DNA of 64,000 nt from Pseudomonas farsensis (GTDB lineage Bacteria; Pseudomonadota; Gammaproteobacteria; Pseudomonadales; Pseudomonadaceae), in assembly GCF_014268805.2 (NCBI RefSeq), contig NZ_JABWRF020000005.1, positions 1-64,000 of the forward strand, read 5' to 3'. Made by a program: the position numbers and the translations under genes. Under the pieces are notes generated by a model. The model saw only the letters and a program-made list of their open reading frames with translations, was not told the origin of the DNA and searched no databases. Shown piece by piece: positions 1-9,370 of the stretch (its first letter is position 1; each line of letters begins with the position of its first letter).

Positions 1-47
1 CCACAGGATCTCAGTCAGGCATGTCTATCTTGGCCCGGCGCAGTCTT

Positions 48-81
48 TGTGGGAGCTGGCGCTAGCCTGCGATGAGGCCGG
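48..81. repeat. Chromosomal repeat, TGTGGGAGCTGGCG...GATGAGGCCGG type, copy 1
   Basis: A 34-bp element beginning TGTGGGAGCTGGCG and ending GATGAGGCCGG. The same sequence with few changes recurs at 2143-2177 (same orientation) and 8367-8401 (inverted). All three copies lie between genes, as extragenic palindromic elements do in Pseudomonas. Confidence 0.7.
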
Positions 82-110
82 TGCAGGGTTTAACACAGCG
101 GGGTAATTTC

Positions 111-1904
111 CTACAGAACCGCAGTGTTCCAGCCGCCCTGCCCGTCCACCTCCAGCAGATGGGTATGCAAAGCCGCCAGCGTATTGCGGTGCCCAACGCT
201 CACCAGTAGCGCCTGCGGCATCTCGTTGCGCAGCAGCGAATACAGTGCATGCTCAAGCCCTTCATCCATCGCCGACGTGGATTCATCGAGAAACACCACC
301 TGCGGCTGGTTGAACAGCACCCGCGCAAACGCCAGACGCTGCTGCTCGCCCACCGATAGAATCCGCGACCAGTCACAACGCTCATCCAGACGCCCGCACA
401 GGTGCGCCAACTGCACTTGCCGCAAGGCCTGTTGCATGCGGGCATCCTGCGCTGGCGGCGCGTCCGCCGGGTAGGCGATGGCAGTTCGCAAATCCCCCAA
501 CGGCAAGTACGGGCGCTGCGCCAGGAACAGCGCCTGATGGCCCTGCGGCCTGCCAACCGTACCTTCGGCATAGGGCCAAAGCCCGGCCAGAGCGCGCAAT
601 AGAGTGGTCTTGCCGCTGCCTGACGGGCCTTTGATCAGCAGCGCCTGGCCCGCATGCAGGTCCAGGTCGAGGTTGGCGATCAGTGCATGGCCGTCGGGGC
701 GGCGCACCTGCAGGCCGCTGATGGCCATAGCCCCAGCCAGGTTCCGGGAATCAACGCTCGGCAGTGCGGCGGCCTGCGCGTTGGCATCAAGGAAACCGGT
801 CAGACGGTCCAGGGTGGCGCGGTAGCTGGCAAACGTATCGTAGGACTCGCGGAAAAACGACAGCGAATCCTGCACCTGGCCAAATGCCTGTGAGGTCTGC
901 ATCACGTCGCCAAGCTTGATCGCCCCGCTGAAAAACCGCGGCGCCTGGAGGATGAACGGGAACACCACCGCCACCTGGCTGATGGCAAGGTTGAACCCGC
1001 TGAACTTGAGGTTTCGAAACACCAGCGCCCAGGCGTTGCCGATCAGCGCGAAGAAGCGGCCGAGCAAGGTGCCCCGCTCCACCTGCGCGCCTTGGTAGAA
1101 GGCGATGTTCTCGGCATTTTCACGTAGCCGCATCAGCGCGTAGCGGAAGTTGGCCGTGAGCTTTTCGTTGAGGAAATTAAGGCGTATCAGCGGCTGCCCG
1201 AGGCGAAAGGCAATCCAGGTGGCAACCAGCACATAGAGGTACACGGCAAACACCATCGCCCGCGGCACTTCCAGCCCTGCCACCGTCAGCGGCGCCGACA
1301 GGCCCCACAGAATCCCGGTAAAGGCCACCAGCGAAACCAGCGCGCTGACCGCACCCAAGGCCAGCGAAACCGAGCCAGTGACGAACGCATTGATGTCCAG
1401 CTCGATACGCTGGTCGGGGTTGTCGACAGGCTCTGGCAGAAACTGCCCGCGATAGTAGGCGTCGCCGCGCATCCAGTCGGCGGTGAGGCGTTCGGTGAGC
1501 CATACGCGCCAGTGAATGTTGAAGGCCTGGGTCACGTAGAAGTTGAACAGCGCGCGCAATACATGGATGGCGGCCAGCACCGCGAACACCCCGAGCAGGT
1601 ACCAGAACGCGGTCTGGTCCAGGCCTTGGAGCGCGCTGTAGAAGCCGTTGTACCAAAACGAGAACAACACCTCCAGGCGCACGGCAAACAGGGTCAGCAC
1701 CAGCAACAAGGCAAAGGCCAGCAACGGCCGCCAACTGCGCCGCACATTGAAGTAAGGGCCTGCGAGGCGCCAGAACTGGCGGCCCCATTGGGTATGGCGT
1801 ACCGCCACAATGGCGCAGACGGCAAAGCCGATGAAGGTGATGCCTGTGGCGATTGCCAGCCAGCTCAGGCTCTGTTGCAGAGCCTGGTGCCAGTTCATGT
1901 CCAT
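111..1904 (-). CDS. SbmA/BacA/YddA-type ABC transporter, fused membrane and ATPase domains
   Basis: Inner-membrane ABC half-transporter with the permease at the N terminus and the ATPase at the C terminus, as in the YddA/SbmA_BacA family. The first ~370 residues contain about six hydrophobic segments. The ATPase half shows Walker A GPSGSGKTT, signature LSVGEQQRL, Walker B VVFLDES and the H-loop His in SVGHRN. This family imports peptides or vitamin-like molecules; the substrate here cannot be read from sequence. An ATG at 1904 (MDMNWHQ) is preferred; a GTG at 1943 would add 13 residues. Neither has a strong Shine-Dalgarno sequence. It stands alone, with repeats on both sides. Confidence 0.85.
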   Translation of the reverse strand: MDMNWHQALQQSLSWLAIATGITFIGFAVCAIVAVRHTQWGRQFWRLAGPYFNVRRSWRPLLAFALLLVLTLFAVRLEVLFSFWYNGFYSALQGLDQTAFWYLLGVFAVLAAIHVLRALFNFYVTQAFNIHWRVWLTERLTADWMRGDAYYRGQFLPEPVDNPDQRIELDINAFVTGSVSLALGAVSALVSLVAFTGILWGLSAPLTVAGLEVPRAMVFAVYLYVLVATWIAFRLGQPLIRLNFLNEKLTANFRYALMRLRENAENIAFYQGAQVERGTLLGRFFALIGNAWALVFRNLKFSGFNLAISQVAVVFPFILQAPRFFSGAIKLGDVMQTSQAFGQVQDSLSFFRESYDTFASYRATLDRLTGFLDANAQAAALPSVDSRNLAGAMAISGLQVRRPDGHALIANLDLDLHAGQALLIKGPSGSGKTTLLRALAGLWPYAEGTVGRPQGHQALFLAQRPYLPLGDLRTAIAYPADAPPAQDARMQQALRQVQLAHLCGRLDERCDWSRILSVGEQQRLAFARVLFNQPQVVFLDESTSAMDEGLEHALYSLLRNEMPQALLVSVGHRNTLAALHTHLLEVDGQGGWNTAVL

Positions 1905-2020
1905 AGGAGCGTGTCCGTGACGAGGTTTTCGCGAGGTTAGCACCGGCGGGTGCTGAACCTGGCGAACATGACGGACATTTCATTTTTTGCACGAGCGCCT
2001 TGGGCTTGCCATGCTGGCTT

Positions 2021-2045
2021 CATCGCGGGGCAAGCCCGCTCCCAC
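2021..2045. repeat. P. putida-type REP element, single copy
   Basis: CATCGCGGGGCAAGCCCGCT followed by CCCAC, the common P. putida repetitive extragenic palindrome. It lies in the 1944-2241 gap between the ABC transporter and fdsD. The rest of that gap holds only the repeat at 2143-2177. Confidence 0.85.
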
Positions 2046-2142
2046 GCTGCTCAGTTCTCTGTGCGACAGCGCAGCCAGGAAAGGCTGGGTGATCTCCCAC
2101 GGAGACCGCGTCAGCCGCGATATCCGCGTCTGGCTCAGATCC

Positions 2143-2177
2143 CTGTGGGAGCTGGCGACAGCCTGCGATGAGGCCGG
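2143..2177. repeat. Chromosomal repeat, copy 2
   Basis: Begins CTGTGGGAGCTGGCGACAGC and ends GATGAGGCCGG. Nearly identical to the copy at 48-81 and to the inverted copy at 8367-8401. Confidence 0.7.
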
Positions 2178-2241
2178 AACAGGCCGCCCACAAAACGCCT
2201 GGCAAAGATCAAATCACCCGGTGCAATGCACCGCGAAAAGC

Positions 2242-2445
2242 CTAGCCCAATGCCTCCCTCACTTTGTCATCCACGCCCTCCCCGGCATGCTCCTCGATCC
2301 ACGTCCCCAACTGCCTGCGCATCGCCGGCGTCCAGAAACTCACCAGATGCTGGCGCACACCCTGCACCGCCTTGGCACGGTCCGGTTCGCTGTCGAAGTA
2401 ATGGGCGATCTGGTTGGCCATCTTGACCAGGCTTTCATTGCTCAT
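2242..2445 (-). CDS. fdsD: NAD-dependent formate dehydrogenase delta subunit
   Basis: Small 67-aa accessory subunit of the cytoplasmic FdsGBAD-type formate dehydrogenase. The family is recognised by the N-terminal MANQIAHYFDSEPDR segment and a Trp-containing C-terminal helix. It overlaps the end of fdsA by 4 bp (ATGA), indicating translational coupling, and is the last gene of the minus-strand fds operon. The delta subunit has no cofactor of its own and is thought to help assembly or stability of the complex. Confidence 0.85.
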   Translation of the reverse strand: MSNESLVKMANQIAHYFDSEPDRAKAVQGVRQHLVSFWTPAMRRQLGTWIEEHAGEGVDDKVREALG

Positions 2446-5327
2446 CGGCGCACCTCTGCTTGTTCCTTGCCTTCGGCCTTGCGTCGCTGCTCCAGCAGGC
2501 GGCGCTGTTCATCACTGAAGTTCTGGTAACGCTTCTGCCATTGCGAGGGCTGGAACACCTTCACCACTTCCACCGCCGTGACCTTGTATTCCGGGCAGTT
2601 GGTGGCCCAGTCGGAGTTGTCGGTGGTGATCACGTTGGCGCCCGATTCAGGGAAATGGAACGTGGTGTACACCACCCCGGGCGCCACCCGCGCACTGACC
2701 CTGGCACGCAGCACGCTCTGCCCCGCCCGGCTGCCCACACCAACCCAGTCGCCGTCACTGATGCCACGGCTCTCGGCATCGCTTGCGTGGATTTCAAGGC
2801 GGTCTTCGTCATGCCAGGCAACGTTGTGCGTGCGCCGCGTCTGGGCGCCAACGTTGTACTGGCTGAGGATACGCCCGGTGGTCAGCAACAGCGGGTAGCG
2901 GCTGTTGACCTTCTCGTCGGTGGGCACATAGCCGGTCAGCATGAACCGCCCTTTACCGCGCACGAACTCATCGATGTGCATGGTCGGCGTGCCATCGGGC
3001 GCCGCGTCGTTGCACGGCCACTGCAAGCTGCCGTGGCGTTCGAGTTCGGCATAGCTGACGCGGTGGAAGCTCGGCGTCAGGCGGGCGATTTCGTCCATGA
3101 TCTCGGACGGGTGGCGGTAGCTCATCGGGTAACCCAGCGCATTGGCCAGGGCCACGGTGCCTTCCCAGTCGGCCTTGCCGGCCAGCGGTTCCATTACCTT
3201 GCGCACCCGCGAGATACGCCGCTCGGCATTGGTAAAGGTGCCGTCCTTTTCAAGGAACGAGCTGCCCGGCAGGAACACATGGGCAAACTTGGCGGTTTCG
3301 TTGAGGAAGATGTCCTGCACCACCACGCACTCCATGGCCAGCAAGGCAGCGGTCACGTGCTGGGTGTTGGGGTCGCTCTGAGCGATATCCTCGCCCTGGC
3401 AGTACAGCGCCTTGAAGCTGCCATCCAGCGCGGCTTCGAACATGTTGGGAATACGCAGGCCAGGATCGGGCTGCAGCGTCACCCCCCAAGCCTGTTCGAA
3501 TTCACTGCGCACGGTTTCGTTGGAAATGTGCCGGTAGCCCGGCAGCTCGTGGGGGAACGAGCCCATATCGCACGAGCCCTGCACGTTGTTCTGCCCGCGC
3601 AACGGGTTCACGCCAACGCCTTCGCGGCCAATGTTGCCGGTGGCCATGGCCAGGTTGGCGATGCCCATTACTGCCGTGCTGCCCTGGCTGTGCTCGGTCA
3701 CGCCGAGGCCGTAGTAGATCGCCGCATTGCCGCCAGTGGCGTACAGCCTGGCAGCCTCGCGGACCTGTTCGGCAGGCACGCCGCACACCGGGCCCAGCAC
3801 CTCGGGGGCGTTTTCGGGCAGTGAGACAAAATCGCGCCAGCGAGCGAACTCTTCGGCTTCACAGCGCGCATCGATGAACGCCTGGTCAAGTAGCCCCTCG
3901 GTGACGATCACATGGGCCAAGGCGTTGAGCATCGCCACGTTGGTGCCGGGCCGCAGTTGCAGGTGCAGCTCGGCGCGGGCATGGGGCGCGTCCACCAGGT
4001 CGATGCGGCGCGGGTCGATAACGATCAGCCGTGCCCCCTGGCGCAGGCGGCGCTTGAGCTGCGAGCCGAACACCGGGTGCGCATCGGTCGGGTTGGCGCC
4101 GATCACCAGCACCACGTCGGCTTGCATCACCGAATCAAAGCTTTGCGTACCGGCAGATTCACCCAGTGTCTGCTTGAGGCCGTAGCCGGTGGGCGAATGG
4201 CATACCCGCGCGCAGGTGTCGACGTTGTTGTTACCGAATGCGGTACGCACCAGCTTCTGAACCAGATACGCCTCTTCGTTGGTGCAACGGCTGGAGGTGA
4301 TGCCGCCAATCGAATCGCGGCCGTATTTCAGCTGGATACGCCGCAGCTCGCTGGCGGCGTAGCTGACGGCCTCGTCCCAGCTGACCTCTTGCCAAGGGTC
4401 TTGCAGGCTCTTGCGGATCATCGGCTTGGTGATGCGGTCGGGGTGGGTCGCGTAGCCCCAGGCAAACCGCCCCTTCACACAGGCATGACCGTGGTTGGCG
4501 CCACCCTGTTTGTCAGGGACCATGCGCACCAGTTGGTCGCCTTTCATCTCGGCCCGGAACGAGCAGCCCACGCCGCAATAGGCGCAGGTGGTAATCACCG
4601 CCCGCTCCGGCTGGCCCAACTGGATCAGGCTCTTTTCACTGAGGGTGGCGGTCGGGCAAGCCTGCACGCAGGCGCCGCACGATACGCACTCCGAAGCCAG
4701 GAAGTCGGCCCCACCGGCCGCAGCCACCCGCGAATCGAAGCCGCGCCCGCTGATAGTCAGGGCGAAGGTGCCCTGGATGTCTTCACAGGCACGCACACAG
4801 CGGCTACAGACGATGCACTTGCTCGGCTCATAGTCGAAGTACGGGTTGGAGGTGTCTTTCTGCTCGCTCAGGTGGTTGGCGCCGTCATAGCCGTAGCGCA
4901 CCTCACGCAGGCCAACCTGGCCGGCGACGGTCTGCAACTCGCAGTTGCCGTTGGCCGAACAGGTCAGGCAATCGAGCGGGTGATCGGAGATGTACAGCTC
5001 CATCACGTTGCGCCGCAAGTCAGCCAGGCGTGGCGTTTGCGTGCGCACCACCATCCCGTCGGTCACCGGCGTGGTGCACGAGGCCGGGTAGCCGCGCATG
5101 CCGTCGATCTCGACCATGCACATGCGGCACGAGCCGAAGGCTTCCAGGCTGTCGGTGGCGCACAGTTTGGGGATGCTGGTGCCCAGCATGGCTGCGGCGC
5201 GCATCACCGAGGTACCTGCCGGCACACTGATCGCGCGGCCGTCGATATTCAGGCTGACCTGCACGTCGCTGTCGCGCGCAGGCGTGCCCAGGTCGATGTC
5301 GCTGCTGGGGTCGAAGTAATTGATCAT
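2442..5327 (-). CDS. fdsA: NAD-dependent formate dehydrogenase alpha (catalytic) subunit
   Basis: 961-aa molybdopterin enzyme that oxidises formate to CO2 and passes electrons through Fe-S clusters to the beta/gamma subunits. The N terminus is a 2Fe-2S ferredoxin domain (GSCRMCMVEIDG), followed by a His-ligated cluster motif (HPLDCLTCSANGNC), two 4Fe-4S motifs (CIVCSRCVRACE and CVSCGACVQACP) and CAYCGVGC at the start of the bis-MGD domain. The active-site stretch DTCARVCHSPTGYG carries Cys, not selenocysteine, before the catalytic His. The start at 5327 (MINYFDP) overlaps the fdsB stop by 4 bp; a longer open frame to 5567 lies inside fdsB and is not used. Confidence 0.93.
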   Translation of the reverse strand: MINYFDPSSDIDLGTPARDSDVQVSLNIDGRAISVPAGTSVMRAAAMLGTSIPKLCATDSLEAFGSCRMCMVEIDGMRGYPASCTTPVTDGMVVRTQTPRLADLRRNVMELYISDHPLDCLTCSANGNCELQTVAGQVGLREVRYGYDGANHLSEQKDTSNPYFDYEPSKCIVCSRCVRACEDIQGTFALTISGRGFDSRVAAAGGADFLASECVSCGACVQACPTATLSEKSLIQLGQPERAVITTCAYCGVGCSFRAEMKGDQLVRMVPDKQGGANHGHACVKGRFAWGYATHPDRITKPMIRKSLQDPWQEVSWDEAVSYAASELRRIQLKYGRDSIGGITSSRCTNEEAYLVQKLVRTAFGNNNVDTCARVCHSPTGYGLKQTLGESAGTQSFDSVMQADVVLVIGANPTDAHPVFGSQLKRRLRQGARLIVIDPRRIDLVDAPHARAELHLQLRPGTNVAMLNALAHVIVTEGLLDQAFIDARCEAEEFARWRDFVSLPENAPEVLGPVCGVPAEQVREAARLYATGGNAAIYYGLGVTEHSQGSTAVMGIANLAMATGNIGREGVGVNPLRGQNNVQGSCDMGSFPHELPGYRHISNETVRSEFEQAWGVTLQPDPGLRIPNMFEAALDGSFKALYCQGEDIAQSDPNTQHVTAALLAMECVVVQDIFLNETAKFAHVFLPGSSFLEKDGTFTNAERRISRVRKVMEPLAGKADWEGTVALANALGYPMSYRHPSEIMDEIARLTPSFHRVSYAELERHGSLQWPCNDAAPDGTPTMHIDEFVRGKGRFMLTGYVPTDEKVNSRYPLLLTTGRILSQYNVGAQTRRTHNVAWHDEDRLEIHASDAESRGISDGDWVGVGSRAGQSVLRARVSARVAPGVVYTTFHFPESGANVITTDNSDWATNCPEYKVTAVEVVKVFQPSQWQKRYQNFSDEQRRLLEQRRKAEGKEQAEVRR

Positions 5328-6877
5328 TGCGCAGCCTCCGTAGTGGCCAGGCCGAAATCGGCGGGGAAATGCTTGAGGGCGCTGCTCACCGGGTACGCGG
5401 TCATCCCGCCCATGGCGCACAGCGAGCCGTACTGCATGGTGTCGCAGAGGTCGCGCAGCAGCCCTGCCTGGCTTTGGCGATAGGCCGGGTCGGTGCTGGC
5501 GATCAGCTTGTCGACCACCTCCACCCCACGGGTGGAGCCAATGCGGCACGGCGTGCACTTGCCGCACGATTCTTCGGCGCAGAACTGCAAGGCAAAACGG
5601 GCCATGCTGGCCATGTTCAGGCTGTCATCCGCCACCACTACCCCGCCATGGCCAAGCATCGCGCCCAGGGCGGCGAACGCTTCGTAATCCAGCGGTGTAT
5701 CGAACTGCGCAGGCGGCACCCAGGCGCCCAGCGGGCCGCCCACTTGCGCCGCCTTGACTGGCCGACCACTGGCGGTACCGCCGCCGTAGCCCTCGACCAG
5801 CTCGCGCAGGGTCAGGCCAAAGGCGCGCTCCACCAGCCCCGCGTGGCGCACATTGCCGGCCAACTGGAACGGCAAGGTGCCCAGCGAGCGGCCCATGCCG
5901 AAGTCGCGGTAAAACGCAGCGCCCCTGGCCATGATGACCGGCACCGAGGCCAGGGTGAGCACGTTGTGCACCAGGGTCGGCAGCCCGAACAGGCCTTCGA
6001 GCGCCGGCAGCGGTGGCTTGGCGCGCACGATGCCGCGCTTGCCCTCCAGCGACTCCAGCAACGCGGTTTCTTCACCGCAGATATACGCCCCAGCGCCCAC
6101 CCGCACCTCAAGGTGAAACGCCAGGCCATTACCGGCAACATCCAGATACCCGGCCTCACGGGCCAGCAGAATCGCTTCGTTCAGCACCCGCACTGCGTCC
6201 GGGTATTCGGAGCGCACATAGATGTAGCCGTGGCTTGCGCCCACCGCCAGGCCCGCGATGATCATGCCTTCGATCAGCAGAAACGGGTCGCCCTCCATCA
6301 GCATGCGGTCGGCAAAGGTCCCGGAGTCGCCTTCGTCGGCATTGCACACCACATACTTCTGCGTAGCCTGGGCCTGGCGCACGGTGCGCCACTTGATACC
6401 CGCCGGGAACGCAGCGCCACCGCGCCCACGCAGGCCCGAATCAAGCACCGCGCTGACCACTTCGTCAGCGCTGAGCAGCGCCGCCTTGCGCAGCCCCTCG
6501 AAGCCGCCATTGGCGTGGTAGTCGTCCAGCGACAACGGCCGGGTAATGCCGGCGCGGGCAAACAACAGGCGCTGCTGGGTATGCAAATAAGGGATTGCCT
6601 CGACCGGGCCTAGTGCCAGCGGGTGGGCATCCGGGTTGGTAGCGAGCGCATCGAGCAGCCCGGGCACGTCCTCGGGCATCACCGGGCCGAAACCCAGGCG
6701 CCCTTCGCTGCTTTCAAGCTCGACCAGCGGTTCCAGCCAATACATGCCGCGCGCACTGGTGCGCTTGATCGTCAGCGGCACCTGCCGGCGCGCAGCTTCC
6801 TGCACCAGCGCCTCGGCAACAAGGTCAGCACCGACCGCACGGGCCAGCGAATCGCAGGGGATACACAGGTTCAGCAT
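5324..6877 (-). CDS. fdsB: NAD-dependent formate dehydrogenase beta subunit, NuoF-like
   Basis: 517-aa flavoprotein subunit that receives electrons from FdsA and reduces NAD+. It has an N-terminal thioredoxin-like part and a NuoF-like body with the FMN loop GLRGRGGAAFPAG, the NADH-binding region CNADEGDSGTFADR and a C-terminal 4Fe-4S motif ESCGKCTPCRIG. It overlaps fdsG by 7 bp upstream and fdsA by 4 bp downstream, so the four genes behave as one transcript. Confidence 0.93.
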   Translation of the reverse strand: MLNLCIPCDSLARAVGADLVAEALVQEAARRQVPLTIKRTSARGMYWLEPLVELESSEGRLGFGPVMPEDVPGLLDALATNPDAHPLALGPVEAIPYLHTQQRLLFARAGITRPLSLDDYHANGGFEGLRKAALLSADEVVSAVLDSGLRGRGGAAFPAGIKWRTVRQAQATQKYVVCNADEGDSGTFADRMLMEGDPFLLIEGMIIAGLAVGASHGYIYVRSEYPDAVRVLNEAILLAREAGYLDVAGNGLAFHLEVRVGAGAYICGEETALLESLEGKRGIVRAKPPLPALEGLFGLPTLVHNVLTLASVPVIMARGAAFYRDFGMGRSLGTLPFQLAGNVRHAGLVERAFGLTLRELVEGYGGGTASGRPVKAAQVGGPLGAWVPPAQFDTPLDYEAFAALGAMLGHGGVVVADDSLNMASMARFALQFCAEESCGKCTPCRIGSTRGVEVVDKLIASTDPAYRQSQAGLLRDLCDTMQYGSLCAMGGMTAYPVSSALKHFPADFGLATTEAAQ

Positions 6878-7356
6878 GCTTTCACCTCTTCACGGCAGCT
6901 TTGCACCAGTGCTTGCAGGCGTTCGGGGGTGAGGCGTGCGTGCACCTGGCCGTCGAGTTCGAGCGCCGGCGAGCACGCACAGGCCCCCAGGCAATAAACC
7001 GGCCGCAGGCTCACCGAGCCATCGGCGCAGGTCCCATGATCATCGAGCCCCAATTGCTCGCGCAGCTGCGCGGCCAAGGCCTCGGCGCCCCGGCTCTGGC
7101 AGGACTCGGCGCGGCACAGGCGCAGGGTATGCCGTGCAGGCGGCGTGGTACGGAAATCGTGATAGAAGCTGATCACCCCATGTACCTCGGCCAGGCTCAG
7201 GTTCAGGGCGTGGGCGATCTCGGCAATGGCGCTATCGGGAATGTACCCGGCGCCCGCCTGGATGGCATGGAGGATCGGCAACAGCGCGCCGGGGTTGGCC
7301 TTTTCGCGGGCCAGGACGCGCTGGATCAACGGCAGGTGGTTCAACTCATCAGGCAT
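6871..7356 (-). CDS. fdsG: NAD-dependent formate dehydrogenase gamma subunit, NuoE-like
   Basis: 161-aa thioredoxin-like 2Fe-2S protein, first gene of the fdsGBAD operon. The cluster ligands are visible as C81, C86, C122 and C126 (C-x4-C ... C-x3-C), the NuoE spacing. It forms the diaphorase unit together with FdsB. No fdhD-type sulfurtransferase gene follows within this operon. Confidence 0.92.
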   Translation of the reverse strand: MPDELNHLPLIQRVLAREKANPGALLPILHAIQAGAGYIPDSAIAEIAHALNLSLAEVHGVISFYHDFRTTPPARHTLRLCRAESCQSRGAEALAAQLREQLGLDDHGTCADGSVSLRPVYCLGACACSPALELDGQVHARLTPERLQALVQSCREEVKAC

Positions 7357-7660
7357 ACAGCAGACCTCGGCAGCCCGGGCCAGCCCGTGTGGCGGGCAGG
7401 CTCCGGCGGGTATTCAGCTGCGGTGCACCGCCCCCGTCACGGTGGCGTGGCGGCGGGCACCCTCCTTGCCAGCGGCCGGGCGTCTAGGTGCGCGCGGTCC
7501 GAAGGCATCGTTGAAGCATGGCAGGTCTGCGGCAGGTTGGTAGCACACGCACGACCCGGCATGTGCTGAAACCGACCATGAGCAGTGATATCATCTAGAC
7601 ATCAATCGGGCTCGCCCGAGTTTCGCAACATCATCAGACATGGCAAGGACGCACGAGTAC
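7357..7660. other. Intergenic leader upstream of fdsG, no gene seen
   Basis: About 300 bp of very GC-rich sequence between two divergent genes. On the minus strand it must contain the fds promoter and a leader that can form several GC hairpins (for example CACCG-N9-CGGTG at about 7422-7444). I looked for a molybdenum-cofactor riboswitch core and did not find a convincing one. Confidence 0.5.
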
Positions 7661-8269
7661 ATGCAACGCTCATTCAACGCATTCATCTGCATCTGCGCGG
7701 CAACGGCGGTACTTTCGGGATGCATGGCAGGCTTTACCGGTAACCGGGTGCCAGCCACTACCGTTGACTACACCGCGCTGCAAGCGCCTAAACGAGACGT
7801 CTATGTAGAAATCGTCTCGTTGCGCTCGACGGATGGTTCCACTCCAATTGAAAACAAATGGATGCCGGAAGAAAACCAGAAAATCATCGAAGACTCCCTT
7901 CGCAAAAGCGGGCTGTTCAAAGCGATCCGATTTCGAGGCCTGGACCAAGAGCCGGGTGACCTTAAGATGCAACTTACAATCACCGAAAAACTCTCGACAG
8001 CTGGCTTTGCAGGCGGCCTTACCGTGTTCTCCCTTGGCCTGATACCAAGCTCGGCACGCTTTGACTATGTGGTCGAACTGAAGGTTAAAAGCAGCGACGG
8101 CAAGCTGAGAGATATTTCCAGAAACGAAGACTACGTTACCCAGTGGATGGGATGGTTCGTAACGCCTTGGGCATCGACCACCGTGCTCGACGCCAAGACC
8201 GACACACTGGACCGCCAGCTGTCCGATGCGCTCAATCGCCTCACAGCCAGCAACGCAATCGCGCTGTGA
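7661..8269 (+). CDS. Predicted lipoprotein of unknown function
   Basis: About 202 aa. A short positively charged start (MQRS) is followed by a hydrophobic segment and the lipobox LSG-C at residue 21, so the protein should be lipidated and face the periplasm. The mature part has no domain I recognise; the segment GLTVFSLGLIPSSARFDYVV looks like a beta-rich region. An ATG at 7640 would add 7 residues but would put extra charge before the signal sequence and has no ribosome-binding site. AAGGA at 7645-7649 fits the 7661 start. Confidence 0.75.
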   Translation: MQRSFNAFICICAATAVLSGCMAGFTGNRVPATTVDYTALQAPKRDVYVEIVSLRSTDGSTPIENKWMPEENQKIIEDSLRKSGLFKAIRFRGLDQEPGDLKMQLTITEKLSTAGFAGGLTVFSLGLIPSSARFDYVVELKVKSSDGKLRDISRNEDYVTQWMGWFVTPWASTTVLDAKTDTLDRQLSDALNRLTASNAIAL

Positions 8270-8571
8270 GGGCCAGTGCTCTCCTAGGGTTCCGAACCAG
8301 GCATCGCTATCGTAGGGCAAGCCTGCGGTCTCTGTGAGAGATTGCATGGTTTTGCGCAAGTCTGTGCTGGCCTCATCGCAGGCTGTCGCCAGCTCCCACA
8401 GAGACCGCGCACAGTCGCACTATTGGGGCGTTTCCCAGATGCAACGCAGCCCTTTTGCGACCTCAAGCAGAGATGAATAGGCCTCCTGGTCGCGATATGC
8501 GCCAGGACATCGGTCGGTTGACCACGCCTCAAGTACATCCTTCGCTAGCCGCCACACTGTGCAACAATCCA
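8270..8571. other. Intergenic gap holding one inverted repeat copy
   Basis: About 300 bp between convergent genes. The only recognisable item is the repeat at 8367-8401. No open frame with convincing codon use was seen. Confidence 0.5.
8367..8401. repeat. Chromosomal repeat, inverted copy 3
   Basis: Reverse complement of the elements at 48-81 and 2143-2177 (reads CCTCATCGCAGGCTGTCGCC then AGCTCCCACAG). Confidence 0.7.
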
Positions 8572-8874
8572 TCAGTAGTGATAACGACAGGCGATCACTG
8601 TGAGCGTACCTGCGCCGAAGTAGTAAACGAGCCGGTGTTCTTTGGTAATCCTTCGCGACCAGTAACCAGAGAGATCCCCTTTAAGTGGCTCAGGCTTACC
8701 CAGGCCATCAAAAGGTGTACGCATGCATTCACCTATCAAACGGCAAATTTCAGCGTGGATCTTTTGGTCGTTGGTGCGCCAGTGCTCGAAGTCATCCCAA
8801 CCTATTGGCGTAAACGAGACCTGAGCATTTTCGGCTGCGGCTTTCTTATTCTGCTGCTTCGTCTTCTGGGACAT
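8572..8874 (-). CDS. yoeB: YoeB-family mRNA interferase toxin
   Basis: 100-aa RelE-superfamily toxin that cleaves mRNA in the ribosomal A site. The C-terminal block LSGYWSRRITKEHRLVYYF ending in CRYHY matches YoeB, including the terminal His-Tyr pair and the upstream Arg and Glu. The start at 8874 (MSQKTKQ) overlaps the antitoxin end by 29 bp, a usual coupling for yefM-yoeB. The charged N-terminal stretch KTKQQNKKAAAENAQ before the usual start of the fold is slightly long for the family. Confidence 0.88.
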   Translation of the reverse strand: MSQKTKQQNKKAAAENAQVSFTPIGWDDFEHWRTNDQKIHAEICRLIGECMRTPFDGLGKPEPLKGDLSGYWSRRITKEHRLVYYFGAGTLTVIACRYHY

Positions 8875-9124
8875 TGACGGGGATATCCTTCGAAATGGCC
8901 ACTCCGGCTTTGTGCTGAGCAATGGATTCCCGAAGTCTCGAAGCATTTGAGGCACTACCCAACAGGTAAATGGTCTCGTTCATCGAGTTGAAATCCTCCA
9001 GCGACATCAGCACTACGTGCTCACCGCGCTGGCGGGTAATGACGGTGGGCTCATGATCCCTGCACACGTCGTCCATTGCTTGCTTTAGGCCGGCCCTGGC
9101 TTCGCTAAAAGTAAGTACCTGCAT
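8846..9124 (-). CDS. yefM: YefM-family antitoxin
   Basis: 92-aa Phd/YefM antitoxin and autorepressor, upstream of and overlapping yoeB. The N terminus MQVLTFSEARAGLKQAMDDV is the DNA-binding YefM fold, and the central EHVVLMSLEDFNSMNET is the family signature. The acidic C-terminal tail (VPEDEAAE) is the toxin-neutralising part. Start chosen at the internal ATG at 9124; the GTG- or ATG-extended form MGGIKI is atypical. Confidence 0.9.
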   Translation of the reverse strand: MQVLTFSEARAGLKQAMDDVCRDHEPTVITRQRGEHVVLMSLEDFNSMNETIYLLGSASNASRLRESIAQHKAGVAISKDIPVNVPEDEAAE

Positions 9125-9282
9125 GATCTTGATTCCTCCCACTTATTCAGTGGATGGCAGCGCCCTCACCCCTGCGGGCTGGGAGCTGCGGATGCTGATT
9201 GGCTTTGAAAATGGTCAGATTTCAAAGCATCCAGACAGGTTGTGCCAAGCCCTCACGGGAAATCCCTGTCATGCCAATCATA

Positions 9283-9300
9283 GTACAACATCCCGTACAA
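9283..9300. promoter_or_regulatory. Possible yefM operator half-sites
   Basis: GTACAA occurs twice, at 9283 and 9295, in the region upstream of yefM. YefM operators are built on TGTACA-like palindromes; these are only half-sites, so this is a weak call. Confidence 0.25.
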
Positions 9301-9370
9301 TCATCAAGGCCCTATAGCTAGCCGGTCACCGTAGTGTAACTGCCGGCAAAACAAGCTTCTATGAGGCAAC

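Noticed and set aside
2460..3824. 454-aa plus-strand ORF opposite fdsA
   Set aside because: Antisense shadow of a GC-rich gene; composition is His/Val/Gln-rich with no domain, while fdsA on the other strand has all expected motifs.
4180..4260. Selenocysteine at the formate dehydrogenase active site
   Set aside because: The codon in DTCARVCHSPT is a Cys codon; no in-frame TGA is present.
3912..5483. 523-aa plus-strand ORF opposite fdsA and fdsB
   Set aside because: Same reason: third-position GC shadow with no recognisable protein content.
7357..7660. Molybdenum-cofactor riboswitch upstream of formate dehydrogenase genes
   Set aside because: Plausible by context, but I could not find the conserved core; the region is only GC-rich with simple hairpins.
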